Source of the DNA: Mesorhizobium sp. PAMC28654
Lineage (GTDB): Bacteria > Pseudomonadota > Alphaproteobacteria > Rhizobiales > Rhizobiaceae
Length of the DNA stretch: 64,000 nt
Assembly (NCBI RefSeq): GCF_020616515.1
Contig: NZ_CP085135.1
Span: 2,232,001 to 2,296,000, forward strand
Direction: 5' to 3'
Within the stretch, counting starts at the first letter, position 1; each line of letters opens with the position of its first letter. Under the pieces are notes generated by a model, which saw nothing but the letters and a program-made list of their open reading frames with translations, was not told where the DNA came from and ran no database searches. Of the stretch, positions 16,994-25,748 are shown in pieces. The position numbers and the translations under genes are program-made.

Positions 16994-18277
16994 TTAGCGC
17001 TCAAGCGCATCCAGCGTCCGATACCAGGCGATCGTGGCGGCAACGCCAATCTGCCGGAAGGCGTGGAACGGGATCGGACGGATCGGTGAGACCGGGAACG
17101 GCAGTTGCCGGACATCGCCGCTCGACAGGTAGCCTGCAATGCACTTGCCAAGCGCGGTCATCAGCCCCACGCCCCGCCCCTGGCAACCGACCGCGGCCAG
17201 CAGGCCTGGCTCCGGCTCATGGATGTGCGGAAGATGGTCGGGCGTCATCGCCACGCGACCAAACCATCGCTTCTCGATGGCAACGCCGGACAGTACCGGA
17301 TAGAGACGCCGCAGCGCACGCTCGAGATGCGTCCAGTCGGCGGAGCTTGTCGGCAACGCCATGCGCCCACGACCGCCCAGAACCAGCCGCCCATCAGCAC
17401 TTTTGCGGTAATACACAAGGATGCGCCGCGAGTCCGAGACAGCCTGTCCCTCCGGCAGGATAGCGCCGGCGAGACTGGACGAAAGCGGCGCCGTGGCGAT
17501 CTGGAAGGAATGCAGCGGAACGATCGTTTCGGCGAGGCCTGGAATGAGGCTGTCGGTGTAAGCGTTCGTTGCAACGACAACGAATTTCGCCTGCAGTGTT
17601 ACGCCGTTTTCCGTCTCAACCCGCCAGCTTCCGCCACTTCTGGAGAGACCCACCGCCTTTTGGCGGGCAGCAATTTCCACACCCGAGGCAAGCGCGACCC
17701 GCGCCAGTTCCGACGTGTAGGCGAGCGGATCGATGACGCCGGCGCGACGATCGAGCCAGCCGCCGAGATAGCCTTTCGCACCGGTCATGGCCACGACTTC
17801 CGCCTTGCTCAGCAGTTTGGCATCGGCGCCCCGCGCCCGCCATTGCCGATCCCTGTTCGCTGCCGCCTTCAGCGCCACTTCGGTATGCGCCGCCTGGATC
17901 CAGCCTTTGCGAACGAAGGGCACCGTGAGCTGTTCGTCGCGGATCAGATCGAAGACGCTATCCGCTGTCGACGCGGCAAAGCTGATGAGCGCTTCGCCGC
18001 GTTCAGCGCCAAAATGCTCCAGCAGCCATTCAGGATCGTATTTGAGGCCAGGGATGACTTGCCCGCCATTCAGGCCAGACGCACCCTGCCCGATGTCGCC
18101 GGCATCCAGCACCTGTACAACAAGGCCAAGTCGAGCGGCATGCAAAGCCGTTGAAAGGCCCATGATACCGGCCCCGACAACGACGACATCGACGTGTTTT
18201 CCCGCCGAGACCAGCGGCTGGAGGGATATGGCAGCATGCGGCCTCTGCCAGATAGGATCCGAAAACGGAGCGGACAA
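16994..18277 (-). CDS. FAD-dependent amine oxidoreductase (PuuB-like)
   Basis: The 427-residue protein starts with an FAD-binding Rossmann motif, VVVVGAGIMGLSTALHA (GxGxxG near 35-40), preceded by about 30 residues with a conserved-type WQRPHAAISLQ. It has the DAO domain layout: GLNGGQVIPGLKYDP, VVVATNAYTDSLIPGL, and a late MTPDHLPHI and GCQGRGVGLMTALG. This set matches gamma-glutamylputrescine oxidoreductase and related amine or sarcosine oxidases. The likely reaction is oxidative deamination of a polyamine or its gamma-glutamyl adduct, giving the aldehyde for the aldehyde dehydrogenase in the same block. No gamma-glutamylputrescine synthetase (PuuA) is present in the window. Confidence 0.87.
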   Translation of the reverse strand: MSAPFSDPIWQRPHAAISLQPLVSAGKHVDVVVVGAGIMGLSTALHAARLGLVVQVLDAGDIGQGASGLNGGQVIPGLKYDPEWLLEHFGAERGEALISFAASTADSVFDLIRDEQLTVPFVRKGWIQAAHTEVALKAAANRDRQWRARGADAKLLSKAEVVAMTGAKGYLGGWLDRRAGVIDPLAYTSELARVALASGVEIAARQKAVGLSRSGGSWRVETENGVTLQAKFVVVATNAYTDSLIPGLAETIVPLHSFQIATAPLSSSLAGAILPEGQAVSDSRRILVYYRKSADGRLVLGGRGRMALPTSSADWTHLERALRRLYPVLSGVAIEKRWFGRVAMTPDHLPHIHEPEPGLLAAVGCQGRGVGLMTALGKCIAGYLSSGDVRQLPFPVSPIRPIPFHAFRQIGVAATIAWYRTLDALER

Positions 18278-18321
18278 GACTTCCTCCGGGCACCTTCAGA
18301 AAATGAAAATCCTAGAAGCGA

Positions 18322-18337
18322 TTTCATTTTTTTGAAA
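18322..18337. promoter_or_regulatory. Second TTTCA-N6-TGAAA operator
   Basis: TTTCATTTTTTTGAAA repeats the pattern at 16943-16958. It is 45 bp upstream of the amine oxidoreductase start and could also influence the divergent FAH-family gene at 18526. Confidence 0.6.
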
Positions 18338-18525
18338 GGTGATTTCACCCCGTATTGCAGACTGGCCCAACGGTTCTGTGCGGTGTCGCGTGCGGCAGCA
18401 CATGAGACCTCGATTCTTCATCGACCAGGACGGGTAGACCTTTGGCCGGAATTTGTTGAAAGTGCCGCGCCGCCGGCCAGACAACAATAATGTCCAGGCG
18501 GATAAGACGGGGAGGACCGCGAGCC

Positions 18526-19683
18526 ATGACGAACGCTATGCACTTGCCAACTGACGGCCTCTTTGTTGGCCGCGCCAGGACAGGCGATGCGCCGCATCCG
18601 CTCGTGGTCACGGTGCGCGACGGCGTGGTCTTCGACATCACGTCGGCCACGGCGCCAACCGTTCGCGATATCTGCGAGATGCCCGACCCTGCCGGACACG
18701 TCAGGTCGGCCAAAGGCAAGCCGATCGGTTTGCTCGATGCAGTCGCCGCCAACAGTTTCCAGTCCACGCGCGACCCGGCAAAGCCATACCTGCTCTCGCC
18801 GGTCGACCTGCAGGCCGTGAAGGCATCGGGCGTCACCTTCGTCGTCAGCCTTCTCGAACGGGTCATCGAGGAACAGGCACGCGGTTCGGCCGAGAAAGCC
18901 GACGCCATCCGCGCCGACATTGCCGGGCTGATCGGCCATGACCTGTCGAAGCTGAAGCCTGGTTCACCAGAGGCGATGGAGATCAAGGCCAAGCTGATCG
19001 CGCGCGGCGCCTGGTCGCAATATCTGGAAGTGGGCATCGGGCCTGACGCCGAGATCTTCACAAAATGCCAGCCGATGGCCTCGGTGGGTTTCGGCGCCGA
19101 TGTCGGCCTGCACCCGGTGTCGACCTGGAACAATCCGGAGCCCGAGATCGCCATGATCGCCGCCAGCAGCGGCAAGATCGTCGGCGCGACCATCGGCAAT
19201 GACGTCAATCTGCGTGACGTCGAGGGGCGCTCGGCACTGCTGCTCGGCAAGGCCAAGGACAACAACGCCTCGGCGTCGCTTGGCCCCTTCATCCGCCTGT
19301 TCGACGATACATTTTCCATCGATGACGTGAAGGACGCCGTCGTCCGCCTGAAGGTCGAGGGCGAGGACGGTTTCTCGCTGGAAGGCGCAAGCTCGATGGC
19401 CGAGATCAGCCGTTCGCCGGAAGAACTGGTTGCCGCCGCCATGGGCCCGCATCACCAATACCCGGACGGGCTGGCGCTCTATCTCGGCACCATGTTCGTG
19501 CCGTCCAAGGATCGCGGCGAAAAGGGCGGGGGGTTCACCCACAAGGTCGGCGACATCGTCACCATCTCGTCGGAGAAGTTCGGCGCGCTGGTCAACCGCG
19601 TGCGGCTGTCACCCGATTGCCCGCACTGGACCTATGGCGCGAGCCATCTCATGCGCGACCTTGCCAAGGCCAATCTTATCTAG
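18526..19683 (+). CDS. Fumarylacetoacetate hydrolase-family sugar-acid enzyme
   Basis: ATG at 18526 has GGGGAGGA at proper spacing; the frame could be read from 18490 but lacks a site there. The 385-residue protein has the FAH-fold C-terminus: YLEVGIGPDAEIFTKCQP, EPEIAMIA (metal-binding Glu pair), GNDVNLRDVEGRSALLL and GASSMAEISRSPEEL. The length and N-terminal domain match the AraD1/GguC-like branch found beside sugar ABC transporters in rhizobia. Members include 2-keto-3-deoxy sugar acid dehydratases and diketo-acid hydrolases. Its place before the SDR and ABC genes suggests a late step of sugar-acid breakdown. Confidence 0.85.
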   Translation: MTNAMHLPTDGLFVGRARTGDAPHPLVVTVRDGVVFDITSATAPTVRDICEMPDPAGHVRSAKGKPIGLLDAVAANSFQSTRDPAKPYLLSPVDLQAVKASGVTFVVSLLERVIEEQARGSAEKADAIRADIAGLIGHDLSKLKPGSPEAMEIKAKLIARGAWSQYLEVGIGPDAEIFTKCQPMASVGFGADVGLHPVSTWNNPEPEIAMIAASSGKIVGATIGNDVNLRDVEGRSALLLGKAKDNNASASLGPFIRLFDDTFSIDDVKDAVVRLKVEGEDGFSLEGASSMAEISRSPEELVAAAMGPHHQYPDGLALYLGTMFVPSKDRGEKGGGFTHKVGDIVTISSEKFGALVNRVRLSPDCPHWTYGASHLMRDLAKANLI

Positions 19684-19756
19684 CCACAAGTCCGAAACAC
19701 GGCACAGCCGGCGCTTGTGGCGGCGGCCGACCGGTTTCCGCATTCAGCGTGTGTTG

Positions 19757-19770
19757 TGGAAACGATATAA
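19757..19770. promoter_or_regulatory. LacI-type operator, site 1
   Basis: TGGAAACGATATAA shares its core with six other sites in the 19-41 kb block. It lies in the 271-bp gap before the SDR-ABC operon, about 120 bp upstream of the promoter-overlapping site 2. Confidence 0.55.
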
Positions 19771-19862
19771 ACCGCCACGCCACCTCTTTGTCGCCATAAG
19801 CTCATTAAATTCAAATAATTATACGAACCCCGATCTGCCAGAGTGATTCAGAGGCGGCCGCC

Positions 19863-19890
19863 TTGACACAAGTATTGGAAACGATATTAT
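19863..19890 (+). promoter_or_regulatory. Promoter with LacI-type operator, site 2
   Basis: TTGACA at 19863-19868 and TATTAT at 19885-19890 (16-bp spacing) make a strong promoter for the SDR-ABC operon. The operator-like TTGGAAACGATATTAT (19875-19890) covers the spacer and the -10 box, so a bound LacI protein would block RNA polymerase. Confidence 0.65.
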
Positions 19891-19954
19891 TTTTGACCAA
19901 ATGCGATGGCATGACACGCGGTGTCAGCCTCGCAGGTGTCAGGGAGGAACTGGC

Positions 19955-20722
19955 ATGCGGGGGCTCAAAGGCAAGGTCGCGGCGATCACCGGTGCTGGCT
20001 CGGGGATCGGCCGTGCAGCCGCTCTGCGGCTTGGCGAGGAAGGCTGCAAGGTCGCTGTCCTCGACTGGAACGGGGACAGCGCCAAGGCGACCGCCGAGCA
20101 CATCCAAAAGGCTGGTGGCGAGGCCATCGCCATCAAGACCGACGTCAGCAATGAAACGCAGGTCGAAGCCGCGTTTGCCCAGATCGTCAAGACATTCAGC
20201 CGTCTCGATATTCTCGTTTCCAACGCCGGCATCTTTTCGGGCGAACGCGATGGCAAGGTGGACGGGTTGCCCAAGGCCGTCTGGGACGAGATCGTCGGCG
20301 TCAACCTGACCGGCATGTACCTGACCTGCAAGCATGGTGTCGCCGCCATCAAGGCCACCGCCGGCAAGGGCGCGGTGGTGCTCACAGGCTCGCCGACCGG
20401 CATGTCCGGTTGCACGCCCGCCAATGTCGCCTACGGCTCCAGCAAGGGCGGCGTCCACGGACTGTCGCGCGTAATGGCTGTCGACCATGCTCCCGAAGGC
20501 ATCCGCGTCAATGTCGTGGTGCCCGGCTTCACCCTGACGCCCATCGTGCGCGAACTCGTCGCCGACCCCAAGGTCTACGAGTGGCAAGTGCAGAACATAC
20601 CGCTCAAGCGCGGCGCCGAGCCGGAAGAAATCGCCGGAGCCGTGGCGTTCCTGGCGTCGGACGACGCCTCCTACATGACGGGCTCGTTCATGTTTGTCGA
20701 TGGTGGCCTGACCGCCATCTGA
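19955..20722 (+). CDS. SDR-family dehydrogenase
   Basis: ATG at 19955 follows GGGAGGAA; the frame from 19901 has no site. The 255 residues show a classical SDR: TGAGSGIG at about 13-20, NAGIF near 90, catalytic Ser in LTGSPTG and Tyr/Lys in YGSSKGG, and PGFTLTPIV. It heads the first sugar ABC operon directly under the LacI-type promoter. It is likely an NAD(P)-dependent sugar, lactone or 2-keto-3-deoxy acid dehydrogenase; the substrate is not readable from sequence. Confidence 0.9.
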   Translation: MRGLKGKVAAITGAGSGIGRAAALRLGEEGCKVAVLDWNGDSAKATAEHIQKAGGEAIAIKTDVSNETQVEAAFAQIVKTFSRLDILVSNAGIFSGERDGKVDGLPKAVWDEIVGVNLTGMYLTCKHGVAAIKATAGKGAVVLTGSPTGMSGCTPANVAYGSSKGGVHGLSRVMAVDHAPEGIRVNVVVPGFTLTPIVRELVADPKVYEWQVQNIPLKRGAEPEEIAGAVAFLASDDASYMTGSFMFVDGGLTAI

Positions 20723-20799
20723 GCGACCGGAATTCCGGGCGCCTTGGCGCCCGACCGCGCAGTGCAACCATAACAACGACAATCAGGGAGGAACGCTCA

Positions 20800-21870
20800 A
20801 TGGCCGTCAACAAGACCAGACCGAAACTCGTACTCGGCGCCATCGCGCTTGCGCTCGGCATGTCGACCGCTCATGCTGAAGACATCACCATAGGTTTCGT
20901 CGCCCATGCGCAGGGCGATCCTTTCGTGCAGCAGATCCAGGACGGCGCGCAGGCCGCCGCCACGGATCTCGGCGTCAAGCTCGTCGTCGCCCAACAGGCA
21001 GGCGGAGCGCCCGAAGGCCAGTTGAAGCTGGTGCAGAACTTCGCCAATTCCGGCGCGCAAGGCATCGCCACCTCGGTGCCAGGCGAGTCGATGGCCAAGG
21101 GCCTCAATGAGATCATCGGCGGCGGCGTGCCGATCGTTCAGTTCAACCTGCTGTCGACCGCGGTCAATGCTCCCTATGTCGGTGAGAAATCCGTCGAAAG
21201 CGGCCGTATCCTGGGGCGGATGGTGGTCGACAAACTTGGCGGCGCCGGCGCCAAGGGCACGGTCATTCTGGGCAACTGCTTCCCCGGCTTCCCGGTTCTG
21301 GAGAACCGCGCCAAGGGCGTCGAGGAATCGCTGAAGAAGGCGCCTGGCCTGAAGGTGCTCGGTCCGTTCGACGTCAAGGTTTCCGCCGTCGACAACTACA
21401 ACCGCTGGGAACAGCTTTATGGCGCCAATCCTGAAGCCGTGGCGCTGATCGGACTGTGCGCGCCGGACGTCACCAGCCTCGGCAAGCTGAACGCCGCCAA
21501 TGGCGACAAGTTTGTCGCCGGCGGCTATGACCTGACGGAACTCAACCTCAAGGCGGTCAAGGAAGGCCATGCCTATGTGACGATCGGCCAGAGTGCCTTC
21601 GTCCAAGGTTATCTGCCCGTCGCACTGCTGGTCAATGCGATCAAGGGCGGCAAGAAGCTCAGCCCCGGTTTCTACAATGCCGGCTCGCAGATCGTCACGG
21701 CCGACAAGGTCGATATGGGCAACGGCTTGCCGGCTGTCTCATTCGATGAGGCGCAGAAGCTGGCGGCCGACCCGGCAGCGACGGCAGCCTATTACAAGGC
21801 CTGGACCAAGACACTCACCGCCGACATGCTCTCGGCGACGCCAAAGCCGATCTCCGCGGAATCCGAGTGA
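20800..21870 (+). CDS. Sugar ABC transporter periplasmic binding protein
   Basis: The 356-residue product has a signal peptide ending near THAHAED (residue 26) and a ribose-binding-like fold. Landmarks are ITIGFVAHAQGDPFVQQIQ at the mature N-terminus, PIVQFNLLS in the hinge region, and GGYDLTELNLKAVKEG in the second lobe. It delivers a sugar or sugar derivative to the permease at 23482. ATG at 20800 has AGGGAGGA upstream. A strong hairpin follows the gene, which probably keeps its mRNA level above that of the ATPase. Confidence 0.9.
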   Translation: MAVNKTRPKLVLGAIALALGMSTAHAEDITIGFVAHAQGDPFVQQIQDGAQAAATDLGVKLVVAQQAGGAPEGQLKLVQNFANSGAQGIATSVPGESMAKGLNEIIGGGVPIVQFNLLSTAVNAPYVGEKSVESGRILGRMVVDKLGGAGAKGTVILGNCFPGFPVLENRAKGVEESLKKAPGLKVLGPFDVKVSAVDNYNRWEQLYGANPEAVALIGLCAPDVTSLGKLNAANGDKFVAGGYDLTELNLKAVKEGHAYVTIGQSAFVQGYLPVALLVNAIKGGKKLSPGFYNAGSQIVTADKVDMGNGLPAVSFDEAQKLAADPAATAAYYKAWTKTLTADMLSATPKPISAESE

Positions 21871-21893
21871 CTGCTTCCGCAATCCGTTTCAAG

Positions 21894-21923
21894 ATCAGGG
21901 GCGATCGCAGGATCGCCCCTGAT
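21894..21923 (+). terminator. Intra-operon hairpin after binding-protein gene
   Basis: ATCAGGGGCGATC and GATCGCCCCTGAT form a 13-bp perfect stem with a GCAG loop between the binding-protein gene and the ATPase gene. No T run is present, so partial termination or 3'-end protection is more likely than full termination. Confidence 0.65.
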
Positions 21924-21937
21924 TTCGTGGGAAGATC

Positions 21938-23482
21938 ATGTCCGGTCCGCCGATGATTTCCGTGCGCAATCTTGCCAAGCGCTATGGCGGCGTTGTCGCG
22001 CTCCAGGATATGAGCCTGAGCGTCGAGCGGGGCACGATCCACGCCGTCGTGGGCGAAAATGGCGCCGGCAAATCGACGTTGATGAAGGTGCTTGCCGGCG
22101 TCGTACGGCCCGATAGCGGCGCCATCGAGCTCGATGGCCACGCAGTGACCATCGACAGCCCCAACGCCGCGCGGCAGCACGGCATTGGCATGGTCTATCA
22201 GGAACTCAGCCTGTTTCCCGAGCGGTCCGTGCTGGCCAATCTGTTCGTCAACCGCGAGCCGGTGCACAACGGCCTGATCTCCAAACGAGAGATGGAAGCC
22301 CGCAGCCGCGACCTGCTTCGGCAGCTTGGCCTGCACGTCGACGTGCACGCGCCGGTCAGCCGCCTCAGCATTGGCGAGCGGCAGCTCGTCGAACTCACTC
22401 GCGTGCTGCTCGAGCACCCCCGTCTGCTGATCCTTGACGAGCCGAATTCCGCACTCAACCAGCGCGAGACAGAGCGGCTGTTCACGGTGCTGAAGGGGCT
22501 GCGCGCCAACGGCATCAACATGCTCTACGTGTCGCATCGGCTGGAGGAGGTTTTCGCCATTTCCGACCGTGTTACCATCACCCGCAACGGGCGCGATGTG
22601 CTGACGAAGGATCGTTCAGCGCTGACGATACCCGAAGTCATCGAGGGCATGATCGGCCAGCAGCGCGAGGCATTGTTCCCACCTCCCCTGCCGTCGACGG
22701 TCGGTGCGACACTGCCGCAGATGACGGTGAAGGGCCTTGCGGGCGGCAGGCTTGCGAATGTCAGCTTCACCGCGCGTTCCGGCGAGATCGTCGGGTTGGC
22801 CGGGCTTGAAGGGTCCGGCGTCGCGGATCTTCTCGACATGCTGTTCGGCTTGCGCAAGGCGCGCGGCGGCGAGGTGCGCTTTCCCGACGGCAGCGGCCTG
22901 CCCAGGAGCGCGACCGAAGCAGCACGGCGCAATGTCTGCCTGGTTCCATCCGACCGCCGCCGCAACGGGCTGATGTTGGACAAATCCATCCTGTTCAACA
23001 TTTCCAACGTGGTCGTCGGCGCGCGCGACTGGGGCACGCCCTGGTATTCGCCCAAAACCGCGCTCAGCCGCGCCAACCGTCAGATCGACGCGCTGCGTAT
23101 CAAGGGCCTGCCGCACGCACTGGCGAACTCGCTGTCGGGCGGCAACCAGCAGAAGGTCGTCATCGGCAAATGGCTGGAGATCGGGCCGCAGGTCTTCCTG
23201 CTCGATGATCCGACGCGTGGCGTCGATATCGGCGCCAAGCGTGAGATCTACACGCTGATCCGCGAGATGTCGGCCAATGGCGGCATCGTGCTGTTCAGTT
23301 CGACCGAACTGCCCGAATTGATCGGGCTCTGCGACCGCATCCTGGTCATTTATCAAGGCCGGCTCGCCGGCGAGGTTTCTGGAGCCGAGATGAACAGCCA
23401 GACGGTCCTGCATCTGACCAATACCGGCGAAATGCCGGGTGCGGGCCGCAAGAAGCAAGCACGCCAGGGGGACATGGCCTGA
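21938..23482 (+). CDS. Sugar ABC transporter ATPase, RbsA type
   Basis: The 514-residue protein is a fusion of two nucleotide-binding domains. The first has Walker A GENGAGKS (39-46), a divergent signature LSIGERQLVEL and Walker B LLILDEPNSAL. The second has a non-canonical P-loop region (GLEGSGVADLL), LSGGNQQKVVIGKWL and Walker B FLLDDPTRGVD with Asp in place of the catalytic Glu. Such asymmetry is normal for RbsA/MglA/XylG. It ends in TGATG, sharing one base with the permease start. Confidence 0.93.
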   Translation: MSGPPMISVRNLAKRYGGVVALQDMSLSVERGTIHAVVGENGAGKSTLMKVLAGVVRPDSGAIELDGHAVTIDSPNAARQHGIGMVYQELSLFPERSVLANLFVNREPVHNGLISKREMEARSRDLLRQLGLHVDVHAPVSRLSIGERQLVELTRVLLEHPRLLILDEPNSALNQRETERLFTVLKGLRANGINMLYVSHRLEEVFAISDRVTITRNGRDVLTKDRSALTIPEVIEGMIGQQREALFPPPLPSTVGATLPQMTVKGLAGGRLANVSFTARSGEIVGLAGLEGSGVADLLDMLFGLRKARGGEVRFPDGSGLPRSATEAARRNVCLVPSDRRRNGLMLDKSILFNISNVVVGARDWGTPWYSPKTALSRANRQIDALRIKGLPHALANSLSGGNQQKVVIGKWLEIGPQVFLLDDPTRGVDIGAKREIYTLIREMSANGGIVLFSSTELPELIGLCDRILVIYQGRLAGEVSGAEMNSQTVLHLTNTGEMPGAGRKKQARQGDMA

Positions 23483-24516
23483 TGAGCAAGACCGATCTCA
23501 TTCCACCGCTCGCCGGATCGGCGGCCCACCCTGCCCGGCGCGGCTTTCGCATTCCCGAGGAGATCGGCGTCATCATCGCGCTGGTCGGGATGATGGCGAT
23601 CATCGGCTTTGCCCGGCCGCGCTTCCTCAATCCGATCAACCTGTTTTCGCTGCTGGGCAACACAACCTTCCTCGGCATGCTGGCTATCGGCATGGTGTTC
23701 CTGCTCGCCATCCGCGAGATTGATCTTTCGGTCGGCTGGATGTTCAACTTCTCCGCGGTCTTCGCGGCACTGCTGATGGTCGCGGGCATCGACCCCTGGC
23801 TTGCCGCCTTTGCCGGGGTGCTGTTCGGCGCCGGCCTCGGCCTGATCAACGGGCTGATCGCGGTGACGTTGCGCCTGCCCGCCATCATCGTGACGCTGGG
23901 CACCTACTCCATGTTCCAGGGCCTGTCGCTGGTGGTGAACAAGGGACGCGCGATCGTGCCGGCGGACCAGAGCAGCAGCTTCTTCTCGGTGATCTCCGAC
24001 AAGCTCTTCGGCGTCGTGCCGGTGGCCGCACTGGTGTTCATCGCACTGGCGCTCGCCATGCACATCGTGCTTCATCGCACCCGCTTCGGCTATCGCGTGC
24101 AGGCGGTGGGCAGCAACCCCGAGGCCGCCGCCCATGCCGGCATTCCGACTGCGTTGGTGCGGCTGCAGACACTGGTGCTGATGGGCGCCATCTGCGGGCT
24201 TTCGGGCGTGATGTATGTCGGTTTCCGCGGCGCCATCGATCCCAATGAAGGCAGTGATTTCGTGCTCGTGGTGATTGCCGCGGTGATCATCGGCGGCACT
24301 CCGCTGTCCGGCGGTCATGGCACGATCATCGGCGCGGTGATCGGCATGATGATCATCCAAGTGATCTCGAGCGGGCTGATCTTCTTCGGCATCGACGCGA
24401 CATGGAGCACATTCGTCACCGGCGCCGTGACCGTGCTGGCCGTGTCGCTGGACCGGCTGATCAAGTTCCAGCGCACAAGGCGCATCGAGCGCAGCAAGGA
24501 AAATTTCCACGCCTGA
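23482..24516 (+). CDS. Sugar ABC transporter permease, RbsC type
   Basis: The 344-residue membrane protein has about ten hydrophobic segments. It carries REIDLSVGWMFNFSAVFAAL, the family's 'GgIDLSVGs' motif with Arg-Glu here, and GGTPLSGGHGTIIGAVIGMM near the end, both diagnostic of BPD_transp_2 permeases. It pairs with the two-domain ATPase and binding protein just upstream. A single permease gene implies a homodimeric pore. The gene converges on the LacI regulator, 11 bp away. Confidence 0.93.
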   Translation: MSKTDLIPPLAGSAAHPARRGFRIPEEIGVIIALVGMMAIIGFARPRFLNPINLFSLLGNTTFLGMLAIGMVFLLAIREIDLSVGWMFNFSAVFAALLMVAGIDPWLAAFAGVLFGAGLGLINGLIAVTLRLPAIIVTLGTYSMFQGLSLVVNKGRAIVPADQSSSFFSVISDKLFGVVPVAALVFIALALAMHIVLHRTRFGYRVQAVGSNPEAAAHAGIPTALVRLQTLVLMGAICGLSGVMYVGFRGAIDPNEGSDFVLVVIAAVIIGGTPLSGGHGTIIGAVIGMMIIQVISSGLIFFGIDATWSTFVTGAVTVLAVSLDRLIKFQRTRRIERSKENFHA

Positions 24517-24527
24517 GGCAGGCTGAC

Positions 24528-25547
24528 CTATCGCCTCGGAACAGGCAGGCAGGATCCGCCCATGATCAGTTGCGTCGGGAATGAGATGCGTTGCGCCGGA
24601 CGATCGCTGTGGCCGCCGAGCCGCTCCAGCAGAAGCTGCGCGGCGGTGCGGCCGATTTCTTCCACGGGCCGGTCTATGAGCGTGATCGGTCCTGGATAAA
24701 GCAATGCGACGTCCGACCGGTCGCAACCGATCAGCGAAATGTCCTGAGGCACGGATACGCCCTGCTGCTGGATGGCGCGCAACACGCCGACCAGGATGCG
24801 GTTGCCGGCGGCGATGATGGCGGTCGGCCGTTCCGGCATCTGGAGCAAGGCTGTCGCCTCGCGGAAACCGAAATCCACCGAAAGGCTTTGCGAACGGATC
24901 AGATCTTCCGGCACCGGCAAGCCACTGCGCTGGAACGCTTCGACGAAGCCGCGCACGCGCTCACGGCCGGGGCGGATGTCGCTGCCGGCGGTGATGATGG
25001 CGATGCGGCAATGTCCGAGTTCGATCAGGTAGCTCGTCGCCTGCCGCAGTCCGGTGGCATGCTCGGTCAGCACGGCGTCGATATCGAGCGGGATGTCACG
25101 GTCGAGCAGTACCGAGGGAACGCGCAATTCCTTCAGGCGCTTGATGGTACGGGCATCCTGTTCGTTGTTGATGGTCATGATCATGCCGTCGGCGCGGCCG
25201 TGCTGCAGCATGTCGATGGCCGCCGCCTCCTCGGTCGCGCGGCCATTGGTGCTCATCAGATAGAGTGAATAGCCGCGCTGGCGCATTTCCGCGTCCACCG
25301 CCTTGAAGCAGCTAGCATGCCAGGGATTGGCGATATCGTCGATGACGAAGCCGACAGTCATGGTATTGCGGCGGCGCATGTTCTGCGCACGCGAATCGGG
25401 CTGGAAACCGAGCTGCTGGATCGCCGCGCGCACCTTGCCAAGCGTACCCGGCCTCACGGTCTCAGGCGCGTTCAAACTCCGTGAAACGGTTCCGACAGAG
25501 ACGCCGGAAACACGCGCCACATCCCGTATTGTCGCCGGCTTGTCCAT
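24528..25547 (-). CDS. LacI-family repressor of the sugar-acid regulon
   Basis: ATG at 25547 has GAGGAAG upstream and gives 339 residues starting MDKPATIRDVARVSGVSVGT, the classical LacI HTH, with a hinge helix at MRRRNTMTVGFV. The effector domain is ribose-binding-protein-like (DRDIPLDIDAVLTEHATG, IGCDRSDVALLYPGPITLID). It sits between the first ABC operon and the dehydratase gene, and is divergent from the latter. Seven similar operator-like sites around it are the probable targets, so it may act as the local master repressor; this is inferred from site recurrence and gene position. Confidence 0.9.
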   Translation of the reverse strand: MDKPATIRDVARVSGVSVGTVSRSLNAPETVRPGTLGKVRAAIQQLGFQPDSRAQNMRRRNTMTVGFVIDDIANPWHASCFKAVDAEMRQRGYSLYLMSTNGRATEEAAAIDMLQHGRADGMIMTINNEQDARTIKRLKELRVPSVLLDRDIPLDIDAVLTEHATGLRQATSYLIELGHCRIAIITAGSDIRPGRERVRGFVEAFQRSGLPVPEDLIRSQSLSVDFGFREATALLQMPERPTAIIAAGNRILVGVLRAIQQQGVSVPQDISLIGCDRSDVALLYPGPITLIDRPVEEIGRTAAQLLLERLGGHSDRPAQRISFPTQLIMGGSCLPVPRR

Positions 25548-25678
25548 GCCCTTCCTCACGCAGCCCCCTTGTCGACCCCTTTGGGCCAGACGTCGCATCA
25601 AGCCGCCGAAACTCATATAAAACCGGAGTCTAGCGTGTCCGATGCCATTCGGGCAAGGAGATTAGCGGCGCGCCGGCA

Positions 25679-25721
25679 CTTGACCTCGCGAGAGCGGCTG
25701 GACTATTCTGGAAACGTTTCT
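25679..25721 (+). promoter_or_regulatory. Promoter with LacI-type operator, site 3
   Basis: CTTGAC at 25679-25684 and CTATTC at 25703-25708 match the rhizobial housekeeping promoter. GGAAACGTTTCT (25710-25721), a near-perfect LacI-family palindrome, follows over the transcription start, ahead of the dehydratase gene at 25749. Confidence 0.7.
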
Positions 25722-25748
25722 ATTTCTATTCCAACATCAGAGTTCATC

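Noticed and set aside
23353..24726. 457-codon minus-strand frame opposite the sugar permease
   Set aside because: It is rich in His, Asp and Gln from antisense hydrophobic codons and overlaps both the permease and the LacI gene; no family features.
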